Below, one piece after another: positions 34,001-42,017 of a stretch of DNA of 64,000 nt. The translations under genes and the position numbers were made by a program. The DNA lies in NCBI RefSeq assembly GCF_013694095.1, contig NZ_JACEFB010000002.1:496001-560000 (forward strand), given 5' to 3'. The stretch comes from Thermogemmata fonticola. GTDB lineage: Bacteria > Planctomycetota > Planctomycetia > Gemmatales > Gemmataceae. The notes beneath the pieces were generated by a model, which saw only the letters and a list, made by a program, of their open reading frames with translations, searched no databases and had not been told where the DNA came from. Every line of letters starts with the position of its first letter. Position 1 is the stretch's first letter.

Positions 34001-34790
34001 GTGGAACGGAGACTCATGAAGCGGTTGTGGGAGCCATTGCGGGATTGTTGCCCATACCTAACCCTATCCCCACGAGGGGCGGCTGTGGGTAAGCGACCGG
34101 AACGGCGTCTTCGGTACTGTCTATGTGCCGCGGTCAGGCGGCCGGTGGCGGGAACTGCACCGGGCTTTCCCTTAGCAGGCGACGTGCTAACGGCGGTTAT
34201 GGGAATGGAGGCGGCAAGTGTTTGGGAGCGGCTCTGACAGCAAGTGCTGGAGGAACTGGACGCCGCTGCTGGTCGGTTAAGATGGAAGAATTTTTGACAC
34301 CACGTTTGAACCGGCGCAAAAAGGGTCCGAGGTGGAAAAGACTGACTGGGCAGGGGATGAAGCTGAGCCTGGTGGAGGAGGGTAGGGTCGACCGCTTCCG
34401 ATGATGACGGTGGCGAATCGCTCGAAGGTGAGTTTGGGTGTCGTCGGTGGTGGAGCTTGTGCTTTCACGCCTGGAGTGGCGGCTCTGAGTACCCGTTGTG
34501 GTCGATCATGCCTACGAGTGTGATTCACTGCGGCGGAGGTTGGGTTCAGCCGGATATGAGCTAGTCGTCCCGCATTGGAAGGGGCAGCGTCGGCGGACGA
34601 GTAGAGATGGTCGGCGGCTGCGGCGATTCCAACGTCGTTATCGGGTGGAAGCGAATGTTGCTTAGCTGCACACCGGCCGTTATGTGTTGGTACGCCACGA
34701 ATGGTACACCCATCATTCACATGCCCTTGTCCTCCTCGCCCACCTCTTCACACGTTATGAAAGTAGTAAAAGTTTTCCGTGTGCCGTCCG
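34001..34790 (+). mobile_element. Degenerate IS5-type transposase remnant
   Basis: Plus-strand pieces in different frames follow the order of a short IS5-group transposase. RLWEPLRDCCPYL is near 34020. ASVWERL is followed by a TGA where Trp is expected, then QQVLEELDAAAGRLRW (34210-34285). A piece with MMTVANRSKVSLG lies near 34400, and LVRHEWYTHHSHALVLLAHL is near 34690-34740. The last segment is the typical end of these enzymes. Many stops and shifts mean it is inactive. It inserts into the toxin array in the opposite direction. Confidence 0.6.
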
Positions 34791-34821
34791 TAGTAACTGC
34801 ACACGGAGGGTGTCGGCCAAA

Positions 34822-35964
34822 TTACTTCTTCATGCCACTGTCGGTATCGATCCTCCACATGACCAGCGGTTCAAAGGGGTTCCCAACAGCCAAGCGCGAC
34901 CCGTCTGGGGAGACCGCCAATGCCCAGACCCTGTACTTTTTCAGAGTCTGTTGAACCGCTAGAAGCCGCTTTTGGCGGACTGACCACACCTTGAGTTCCC
35001 CCGCCGCCTTCTCCCCCTCGGCTGCCTTTCCACCCGAGACGAGTAGATCGCCATCGGGAAAGAAGGCTACTGCAAACGTTCCTGTACGGTGGCCACCCAG
35101 ATCAGCTATTCGTTCACCCGTGGCTACCTCCCAGAGGCTCAGCCCGTACCCCTCCTTACGCGGCGCAGCCTCAGATAGATATGCCGCTACCGCCACCAGG
35201 TCTCCTTTTGGAGAAAGATCGATTCTCTCGAGTTCCGGAATGCCGTCTTGCAGGTTGCTGTCTTCAGGAAACACCGACCAATTCTTGACGATCTTAGCTT
35301 TCCCCTTATCTATCCCGCAGACGAACACCCGCCCCGAATCAGTACCGGCCACAAACAACCGCCCACCTTGGGCGAATCGTAAGCCGACCACCATCTGCCC
35401 ACGATTCCACGGCTTGGGAAGATCGAGCGTCCACAACTGCCGACCGGTGGCCGCGTCAAAAGCCACCACGAACGAACTATTGCTTCCAGCGATAACGAGC
35501 GACCCATCGGGTGAGACAGCCACGGAGAGCAACTGATCCCCGCCCTCTTGGTGAGTGATGCGACGCACCAGTTCCCACTTCTGGGTATCCCACAGGCGGA
35601 CCTCGTTATCGTCACCGCAACTTGCCATCAGTTTCCCGTCCTGCGAAAACGCCACATCCCGAACGCAGGCACTGTGCCCGGCCAACCGCACGGTCCGCTT
35701 GCGGGTGCCAACGTCGAACACGCTCAAGTGGGGAGCCAATCGATTTTCCGGAAGTGCGGAGCCGCCGACTAACAACTGCTTACCGTCTGGACTAAACATC
35801 AGAACGTCTGGGGCTACATCGGGATCGAACGCCTCCGGTCCAGTCAGCGTCACAGTCTGACGGGGTCTGGGTATAGAGGCCGCGCTCATTCCCAACGACA
35901 CTAGCGAGGGAAACAGAATAGCGATGAGTGGGATGCCGAGATGCCTGACTTTGTCGTACCTCAT
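34822..35964 (-). CDS. Secreted or periplasmic WD40-repeat protein
   Basis: A 380-residue protein with a signal peptide (HLGIPLIAILFPSLVSLGMSAAS). About seven WD40 blades follow, each with the pattern V-x-F-S-x-DGK...LWD: DVLMFSPDGKQLLVGG, VRDVAFSQDGKLMASCGDDN, LLSVAVSPDGSLVIAGSN, ERIDLSPKGDLVAVAA, FAVAFFPDGDLLVSGG and WALAVSPDGSRLAVGN. A beta-propeller is therefore expected, for protein-protein contact outside the cytoplasm. It lies inside the toxin array on the same strand but has no Rhs part; it may be a passenger gene. Confidence 0.8.
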   Translation of the reverse strand: MRYDKVRHLGIPLIAILFPSLVSLGMSAASIPRPRQTVTLTGPEAFDPDVAPDVLMFSPDGKQLLVGGSALPENRLAPHLSVFDVGTRKRTVRLAGHSACVRDVAFSQDGKLMASCGDDNEVRLWDTQKWELVRRITHQEGGDQLLSVAVSPDGSLVIAGSNSSFVVAFDAATGRQLWTLDLPKPWNRGQMVVGLRFAQGGRLFVAGTDSGRVFVCGIDKGKAKIVKNWSVFPEDSNLQDGIPELERIDLSPKGDLVAVAAYLSEAAPRKEGYGLSLWEVATGERIADLGGHRTGTFAVAFFPDGDLLVSGGKAAEGEKAAGELKVWSVRQKRLLAVQQTLKKYRVWALAVSPDGSRLAVGNPFEPLVMWRIDTDSGMKK

Positions 35965-36042
35965 GGGAAGTCCTCTAACAGGAGTGAAGTCCTCGAACAG
36001 GAGGGGCAGAGGGGCGATTCCCAGTCCTCACCATGATCCGGA

Positions 36043-36384
36043 TCACCGCCTCCGTGACGGTGGAGCTCTTAGATCCGTAGTTCGAAGTCCCGCATGGGTG
36101 AATGAGCCTTGGTACAAGAAGATGATCCTTGAGTCTTGCACCGCTTGGCCGTTCATGGTTCCGGTCAGTGTAACCTTGAACTGCAAGTAGTATTTCACTT
36201 CCCCGCTCCTCACTGGCTTCATCCAATCCTCTACTCGGTAGACGATCTTAGCAGAGAATGTAACCTTTGGGTTCTCGATCCCGTAGTACTTCGCTGCGTC
36301 GATCACTTTCTTTTCGGCTTCGACCAGATTGGCATACTTTCTGAGCGCAATCATCAGGGTGGAACCGCTCGGAAAGTCCAAGCA
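36043..36384 (-). pseudogene. Fragment of unknown protein fused to an Rhs core piece
   Basis: Downstream of the Rhs fragment the frame gives STLMIALRKYANLVEAEKKV, KVTFSAKIVYRVEDW and YYLQFKVTLTGTMNGQAV, ending about 36043. It looks like the C-terminal part of a small secreted or immunity protein whose start was replaced by recombination near 36385. The last residues (LRAPPSRRR) come from a hairpin-like DNA repeat. Confidence 0.45.
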
Positions 36385-36775
36385 GATAGTGCCAATCGTA
36401 GGCACTGCCACCGGACCGAACATTCCACTCCGCATCCAGTACCGTCGCCTGGCCGAAGGGGTCGTAGATGTAACGTTCGACAACATTCCCACTGTCATCC
36501 ACCAACGCCGTCACATTGAAGTTGGCATCCTGCACCACCCACAAGCGCTCGTCCAGTGTCCCATCACCGTCACTGTCCCGATCGCGGAGGATGAGGGCAT
36601 CAACGTACACCGGACTCCACACATACTGCACCGTGGTCTCACCGCCGACGCGCTCCTCCAACACCTGCCAGGAATCGGAGTAGTAGAAGTCCGTGATTAC
36701 TCCACCCGCCGTCTCGCTGATCCGCCGATGCAGGCCGTCATAACGGTGCTCCGCCAGTAACGCGGCCGCGGCATC
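36385..36775 (-). pseudogene. Rhs core fragment
   Basis: The frame encodes HRYDGLHRRISETAGGV, TDFYYSDSWQVLEERVGGET, YVWSPVYVDALILRDRDSDG and NVVERYIYDPFGQATVLDAE, ending at AYDWHYL where similarity stops. This is the fourth copy of the Rhs core end in the window. Both edges are abrupt, so it is a recombination leftover. Confidence 0.75.
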
Positions 36776-36781
36776 TTATAC

Positions 36782-37249
36782 CTAACTTGGTCCTGCAGAT
36801 TTCCCCCTGTCGCACCGGCGGATTTGGTCCCAGTCAAAAAACAGAAGCTCGGAACTGTCACCGCCACGCTCCAAGGCGACCCACACGCTACAGCGGCCTT
36901 CACAGATCTTGCGAACCTCACCAATCTCGCCTTTGTGTGGGCCGGCTGTTATTACCACCTGATCGCCAACGTAAAACGGAGCGCCGCGGGTGATACGCAT
37001 CCAAAGACGCCAGATAAGATGACATAAAAAACAGCTCACAGCTACACTCCCACCCGCCCCCAAGAGAATGCTGATTACCCAATTCACACCTTGATCTTGC
37101 AGCTGCAAGGCTAACCACAGACCGATGGCCAAAGTCCCGGTCAACCAGCCAAGGAGAAAAAACACAGATGCCCCCGACGTTTCACTATGTGATGAAGATC
37201 TCATAGTTCCAGTACCAGAAGCAATGGGCAGGATCAGCCCAAACAACAA
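36782..37249 (-). CDS. Membrane protein with KOW-like motif, possible immunity gene
   Basis: 155 residues (a shorter start near MRSSSHSE is possible). Two hydrophobic helices (VFFLLGWLTGTLAIGLWLAL and WVISILLGAGGSVAVSCFLC) are followed by a soluble beta domain with FYVGDQVVITAGPHKGEIGE, the KOW/SH3-like pattern, and a C-terminal FFDWDQIRRC. It ends just before the fourth Rhs core fragment. It may be an immunity protein for a toxin with a membrane or ribosome target. That role is inferred from location. Confidence 0.5.
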   Translation of the reverse strand: MLFGLILPIASGTGTMRSSSHSETSGASVFFLLGWLTGTLAIGLWLALQLQDQGVNWVISILLGAGGSVAVSCFLCHLIWRLWMRITRGAPFYVGDQVVITAGPHKGEIGEVRKICEGRCSVWVALERGGDSSELLFFDWDQIRRCDRGKSAGPS

Positions 37250-37333
37250 GTCCCTTTTCCTTCAGTGCTTACCTCTCGAGCGGCGCCTTCCATCAGTCAG
37301 GTTATTCGAGGGATAGGTTCTGAGGGGTACTCC

Positions 37334-37486
37334 CTACCGAAGGTAGGTTAGGAGAAGTTCGCATTCCCTCGGGGATAGCCATTCCTGGATGCCCACGACA
37401 ATTGCCAATCTGCCGTCTTCCGCTTGAAAAAAGAAAAGATCTCCAAAAGCTTCTTTACCCACCGCGACGCCACCCCGGTATCGCAT
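37334..37486 (-). CDS. 50-residue small protein
   Basis: ATG 37486 to TAG 37334. The product contains RGGVAVGKEAFGDLFFFQAE and ends in SPRECELLLTYLR. Its hydrophobic/charged alternation looks like a folded protein or the end of an immunity protein rather than random translation. No clear Shine-Dalgarno. It lies 85 bp beyond the 5' end of the KOW-like gene. Confidence 0.4.
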   Translation of the reverse strand: MRYRGGVAVGKEAFGDLFFFQAEDGRLAIVVGIQEWLSPRECELLLTYLR

Positions 37487-37918
37487 TACATTCTATTTTA
37501 CAACAAAGTTAAGATAAGTCTGTTGAGTGTTATGAAATTAGTCGACACATAACTCAAGAAGAAATGCCCTCTTTCCCTTTATGATCAACGCGATACCTTT
37601 CTGCGGCTAACTGGTCAGTTCCCCGTCACACCAAAGAGTAGCAATACAATCTTCCCACCCCTCAACTATAATACAACCCTGTCTATAAAAAAACGGAGAT
37701 TGGTTGCAAAGAGGAAGCATCAAAATCAATCCTTATTGTCTTATTAATTGGTATTAAGTATTCGTCATATCATGGTTCAAGAATTAACCATAATTGGACT
37801 TGTATTATTCATTGGTTATTGACAGTGATACTTTGTAACGCTATGTGTTGTTATGCTGCTCAGTCACGGTAGTTCTACTTTTCTTAGTAGAGTTTACGAT
37901 CCATCAACTGTACGCGGG
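37487..37918. other. AT-rich region without recognisable gene
   Basis: Markedly AT-rich compared with the rest of the window, with many stops in all frames and no repeats or RNA signals seen. It is probably decayed foreign DNA at the edge of the array. Confidence 0.4.
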
Positions 37919-38179
37919 CTATGGCAACAGTGTTACCTGCGTCTCTCGCTGCGACTTGGGCGTAAAAATTTCGTGCCGCCAGCCTTGCTCTTCAGTAACT
38001 CCTAGTTGTCGAAGCTCCTGCAACGTTATACTTTGCATTCGTAAACGCGCCCCTTGAGCACCAATGCCCCAACGGATTATGTTTCGCCCCCACCCTTGGA
38101 ATGTTATTCCGCCAAAGAGGCCGTTTGGTAGAACCGAGAGTCTGGGAACGTTGGGATTAATGCTACCTGCACCCCAGGC
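37919..38179 (-). pseudogene. Degraded toxin-tip-like remnant
   Basis: After a TGA at 38180-38182 an open minus-strand frame reads AGSINPNVPRLSVLPNGLFG, then FQGWGRNIIRWGIGAQGARL and ITLQELRQLGVTEEQGWRHE, ending at TAG 37919. The Gly/Arg-rich start and helical end resemble the C-terminus of a secreted polymorphic toxin. Upstream sequence (38180-38440) has stops in every frame. Confidence 0.4.
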
Positions 38180-38513
38180 TCAACTGGCAGCGAGTCGTGC
38201 ACCCAACCAGCCGCCTCAAAAACTGGCACTGGCATCGGCAGTAACCAGTCGATGCAGTCCGCCTCCGCAGCCCAATCCAGTCGCATCTCATGCAGAGTTC
38301 TCAGACCCCTCTCTGCTATCAGTAGCTGCGGAGTCCTCGCCTCTAGATCATACTGCAGCCATACATCCCATTTTCTGGAGTAATGTTTCTAAAGTGAACT
38401 TCCCTCATCCCGACGAACGGAATCCCGGTCGACACTTGTAGGTCGGGGATGTGAATTATTCCTCTTTGGGGTGGAGCTTGGGTAAACGGAAGCCGGGGGG
38501 TAGATTACTACCC
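38180..38513. other. Intergenic region at the right edge of the array
   Basis: No supported gene. Minus-strand frames are broken; plus-strand ORF 38064-38441 is Pro/Ser-rich, lacks a ribosome site and has no family resemblance. Confidence 0.35.
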
Positions 38514-39494
38514 TCAGTCATGGACGGGGGCCTGGGTGAATATGCCCATGCGGCGGTATTTCTCGTAGCGCTGTTGCAAGAGCGATTCCACGGAGAGGGG
38601 GAGCAATTCCCGCAGGTAGCGTTTGAGCGCGGCTTTGAGTGCGGTCGCCGCCTCGCGCGGGTCCCGATGAGCACCGCCGAGCGGTTCCGGGATGATGTGG
38701 TCGATCACTTGCAGCCGCAGCAAGTCCTGAGCGGTGAGTTTCAGCGCTTCTGCGGCTCGGGCTTTGGTGTCGTCATTGGCGACGCGCCAGAGGATGCCTG
38801 CACACCCTTCGGGACTGATCACGGAGTAGTAGGCGTACTGCATCATGGCCACGCGGTCGCCGACCCCAATCCCCAGCGCGCCACCGGAACCGCCTTCCCC
38901 GATCACGACGCAGATGATGGGGGTGGGCAGCCGAGTCATTTCCAGGATGCTCGTGGCAATCCACTGGGCTTGCCCGCGCTCTTCAGCCCCAATGCCGGGA
39001 AAGGCACCGGGGGTGTCGATCAGGCAGATGACCGGCAGGTGAAACTTCGCGGCCAGTTTCATCTTGTTGAGAGCTTTACGATACCCTTCGGGATGGGCGC
39101 AGCCGTAGTAGCACTGCTGTCGTTCGGCCAGGGTCTTGCCTTTTTGCTGACCGATGAGCATGATCTTCTGGCCGTCGAGGCGGGCAAAGCCGGTGCGGAT
39201 GGCCCGATCATCCCCGAAGGCCCGATCCCCGTGCAGTTCCACGAATTCGTCGAAGATCATGTCCACGTAATCGAGGAACTGCGGCCGCTGACGATGGCGG
39301 GCGATCAGGATCGTCTCCCAGGGTTTGAGCTGGGCGTAACGCTCCCGTTTCAGAGTGAGCAATTCGCGTTTCATCTGGCGGATGGCTTCCAGGCCATCGG
39401 GACCTGACGCGGTGGCTTCCAATTGGGCGAGCCGCTCTTCCAACTCATGGATGTCCTGCTCGAAGGGCAAAGGTTCGGGCAATGTCACGGGCAT
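38514..39494 (-). CDS. accA: Acetyl-CoA carboxylase carboxyltransferase subunit alpha
   Basis: A 326-residue protein, the usual AccA size. The N-terminal helical region (FEQDIHELEERLAQLEATAS) is followed by PWETILIARHRQRPQFLDYV, FVELHGDRAFGDD, YYGCAHPEGYRKALNKMKLA, the oxyanion/CoA region LIDTPGAFPGIGAEERGQAQ, GEGGSGGALGIGVGD and YSVISPEGCAGILW. It forms the alpha-beta carboxyltransferase that makes malonyl-CoA for fatty acids. accD is not in the window. AAGGAG lies upstream of ATG 39494. Confidence 0.97.
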   Translation of the reverse strand: MPVTLPEPLPFEQDIHELEERLAQLEATASGPDGLEAIRQMKRELLTLKRERYAQLKPWETILIARHRQRPQFLDYVDMIFDEFVELHGDRAFGDDRAIRTGFARLDGQKIMLIGQQKGKTLAERQQCYYGCAHPEGYRKALNKMKLAAKFHLPVICLIDTPGAFPGIGAEERGQAQWIATSILEMTRLPTPIICVVIGEGGSGGALGIGVGDRVAMMQYAYYSVISPEGCAGILWRVANDDTKARAAEALKLTAQDLLRLQVIDHIIPEPLGGAHRDPREAATALKAALKRYLRELLPLSVESLLQQRYEKYRRMGIFTQAPVHD

Positions 39495-39579
39495 GAGCGG
39501 CTTTCTCCTTCGCGGGAACGAAGTCGCTCAAGGAATCCTGGGGTTATATAGCCTTTTCTTCCGGCCATTCTTGCGAGCG

Positions 39580-40452
39580 TTATCCGGCTTCTTCTTCCGG
39601 ACTTTCTTTGACTGATTTATAAATTTGCGGGATTTTTTTCAAGGAGATGAGGACCTCGTGGAAATTTTGCGGCCGCTCTTGGGGTTTCTTCGCTAGCATG
39701 CTCAGGACGAATTGGGAGAACTCCTCCGTGAGGTCCGGGTTGAAAGCAGAGGGTGGAGCCGGGCGTTCTTTGAAATGCCGCATGAGCAAGTCATTGACAC
39801 TGCTGCCGCGAAAGGGGGGCCGTCCGGTCGTCAACTCGTAGAGGGTGCATCCGAAACTGTAGATATCCTGCCGCGGGTCGGGGAGCTGGTCCAGAATCTG
39901 TTCAGGACTCATGTAGCTGGGGGTGCCTTGCGGTTTGCCTTTGCGGTGGAACCAACGGGCAAGACCGGTGGGAATCTTTCGGGCGATGGCGAAGTCGATG
40001 ATCTTGGTGTCGCCCGTGGCGTTGACCAGGATATTATCCGGCTTCACGTCGCGGTGGACGTAGCCCATCGCATTCATGTAAGCCAAGCCGGTCGCCGCTT
40101 GCTTGAAGATTTTGCGGCTGTGCTGCTTGATGAAGTCAAAATCTTTGGCTTGCAAACGCAGGCGCAGAGAGCCGGAGGGGAAGAACTCCATGATGAAAAA
40201 CGGGTTCTCCTTACCCCGGTGGACCTTGAAGATGCGCACCACGTTCGGGTGAGACAGGGCGATGCCAATTTCCGCTTCGTGAAAGAGAATGCGGCGCTGT
40301 TCTGGGTCGGCGGCGGCTTCCGGAAGCAGCAGCTTCATGGCGAAATGCCGCTGGCTGGTCGGTTCCACCACCTCGAACACTTGCGAATTCTGCCCCGGAT
40401 GGAGCAGACTGCGAATCCGATAGCCTCCGATGATCTCGCCGATATCCGCCAT
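39580..40452 (-). CDS. Ser/Thr protein kinase with DFA instead of DFG
   Basis: 290 residues from ATG 40452; the longer frame upstream is read through the reductase gene end and not used. The chain is a Hanks-type kinase with no extra domain. The degenerate glycine loop LLHPGQNSQVFEV lacks two of three Gly. Lys40 (FAMKLLLPE), HRDVKPDN (133-140), GTPSYMSPEQ and DIYSFGCTLYELTTGRPPF are present. At 153-155 the metal-binding DFG reads DFA (IIDFAIARK). The Asp is kept, so activity is possible. The soluble form and its place next to accA give no target. Confidence 0.85.
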   Translation of the reverse strand: MADIGEIIGGYRIRSLLHPGQNSQVFEVVEPTSQRHFAMKLLLPEAAADPEQRRILFHEAEIGIALSHPNVVRIFKVHRGKENPFFIMEFFPSGSLRLRLQAKDFDFIKQHSRKIFKQAATGLAYMNAMGYVHRDVKPDNILVNATGDTKIIDFAIARKIPTGLARWFHRKGKPQGTPSYMSPEQILDQLPDPRQDIYSFGCTLYELTTGRPPFRGSSVNDLLMRHFKERPAPPSAFNPDLTEEFSQFVLSMLAKKPQERPQNFHEVLISLKKIPQIYKSVKESPEEEAG

Positions 40453-40529
40453 AGAGTGCTCTCGCTGCCTCAGCCTCGAGCCGGTCTGCTTCTGATGCCG
40501 CCGGCCCGTTTTGCTTTTCCGCAAGCAGA

Positions 40530-41465
40530 CTACCAATACTCCTCGAAGTGTATATTGCCTTTCTGTTTAAGCGAGGGAATGTCGGCCCGAAAGCCTCGCT
40601 TTTCCAAAATTTCGATGACACCGGGCGGTTGAGGATAGGTGACGGCCCCGGTGTTTTTGTCCCGCTGCGGAACGCCGATCATCTTCGGGTTGCCGCAGAG
40701 ATAAACATGTGTTCGGGCCGGATCGAGGGCTTGGCCCATCCGCTCCTCCAGTTCGCCGCTGCTGATCAGGTCCTGAATATACACCTTGCGTGTCTGTCCC
40801 GGTTCGCGTGTGGTCAGGGGCAGGTAGAGATAATGCGGATAAAGTTCCATGAGCTTCTGGTGGGTGTTCCAATAGCCCAGGTCTTGTTTGTAGCGGACGC
40901 AACAGACGGACACGATGCGTCCCGTATGGCCGCGGCGGAGCAGCTCCCAGATCATGGCATTGTGCGGGGCCTCGCCGGTTCCCGTGGCGAGGAACACCAC
41001 CGTGTCGCCGGGGCGGACCGGTTCGAGTGTGTAATGGCCGGTGATCTTTTCCCCCATTTGGATACGGTCCCCGACTTGCCGAGTGAACAGCCGAGGAGTC
41101 AGAGCAGGCACGCGGCCATCGGGATTGTGCCGAACCAGGACGATGTAAAATTCCAGCCAATCTGTCCGGCTCGGATCGTAAAGCTGATCGGGACGGTCGT
41201 CCTCCAGGATGGGACAACTGATCGAATAGGACCGGCGGACGATCCGCATCTGATCCTCCGGGGTCAGATGCTCCTCCTGGCATCCTTCCAAGCGAGGCTC
41301 CCAATAGCCGAGACCCAAGGTGCAGTATTGGCCGGGTTGATAGGCGGGGCGCGGAAAATCCGGACGAACTCGTAAAATCATCAAATCCGAATGGATTTTT
41401 TTGAGGTAAACGATGGTGGCATTATAACGTCGCGTTCGGGCCTCGTGAATTTGCTCAGGAGTCAT
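40530..41465 (-). CDS. Ferredoxin--NADP+ reductase-like flavoprotein
   Basis: About 311 residues from ATG 41465; the longer frame adds an unconvincing Arg-rich tail. The FAD-binding barrel has PAYQPGQYCTLGLG and RRSYSISCPI (the RxYS FAD motif). The NAD(P) domain has VFLATGTGEAPHNAMIWELL, VSVCCVRYKQDLGYW and HVYLCGNPKMIG, and the chain ends in HFEEYW, a terminal aromatic typical of plant/bacterial FNR. It moves electrons between NADPH and ferredoxin/flavodoxin. An insertion near residue 60 (PRLEGCQEEHLTPEDQ) is unusual. Confidence 0.85.
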   Translation of the reverse strand: MTPEQIHEARTRRYNATIVYLKKIHSDLMILRVRPDFPRPAYQPGQYCTLGLGYWEPRLEGCQEEHLTPEDQMRIVRRSYSISCPILEDDRPDQLYDPSRTDWLEFYIVLVRHNPDGRVPALTPRLFTRQVGDRIQMGEKITGHYTLEPVRPGDTVVFLATGTGEAPHNAMIWELLRRGHTGRIVSVCCVRYKQDLGYWNTHQKLMELYPHYLYLPLTTREPGQTRKVYIQDLISSGELEERMGQALDPARTHVYLCGNPKMIGVPQRDKNTGAVTYPQPPGVIEILEKRGFRADIPSLKQKGNIHFEEYW

Positions 41466-41913
41466 CGGTCGGCAATCCCTCTGGGAAGTCGATTTATCCC
41501 CTGTGGGAAAACGGTTTGTTCGATGTTTGAATGTCCCACCCGGCATTCTGGAGTCGTTCGGCTCGAACCAGCTCGGCAGTACCGCACTCCGGCGACACAG
41601 TCCCTGATTTCGCCGCGTTTGCGCCCAATGGCTGCTGTTCGCTACGCAGAACTCCGCCGTCGAAGAGAAGCTGTACTCTCTTCCCTTCGCTGCCAGCCGT
41701 TCCGAGAGCATTCCGCTGGTGAGAACCTAGCGATTCGGCATCCGTTCCCTTACGTCCAGCGGTTCCCTTACGCCATTATAGAAGATGGATTCTCGCATGC
41801 CGGAGTTTGCCAATCTGCCCCGGGGGAGGAGACCATCTCGCTCACGGTACGGTCGGAACGCTGGCCAGGGCCACAATGTGCCCCAGAAATGTTATGTCTC
41901 ATCAGCGGTTTTC

Positions 41914-41957
41914 TTCTCTTGTGCCGAATCAGCGATTCTCTTGTGCCGAATCAGCGA
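41914..41957. repeat. 22-bp tandem repeat in the FNR/persulfide-dioxygenase intergenic region
   Basis: TTCTCTTGTGCCGAATCAGC begins a 22-bp unit present twice in tandem (41914-41935, 41936-41957). The 41466-42017 interval otherwise shows no supported gene. Confidence 0.75.
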
Positions 41958-42017
41958 TTTGCCCGAAAAGCGGGAGTTTTCAGTCAAAGCCGGGATGGTT
42001 TCCATCCGCAAAGGGTT

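Noticed and set aside
25062-38179. Prophage or type VI secretion locus
   Set aside because: No integrase, capsid, tail, VgrG or Hcp gene is visible; only Rhs tips and immunity-like genes.
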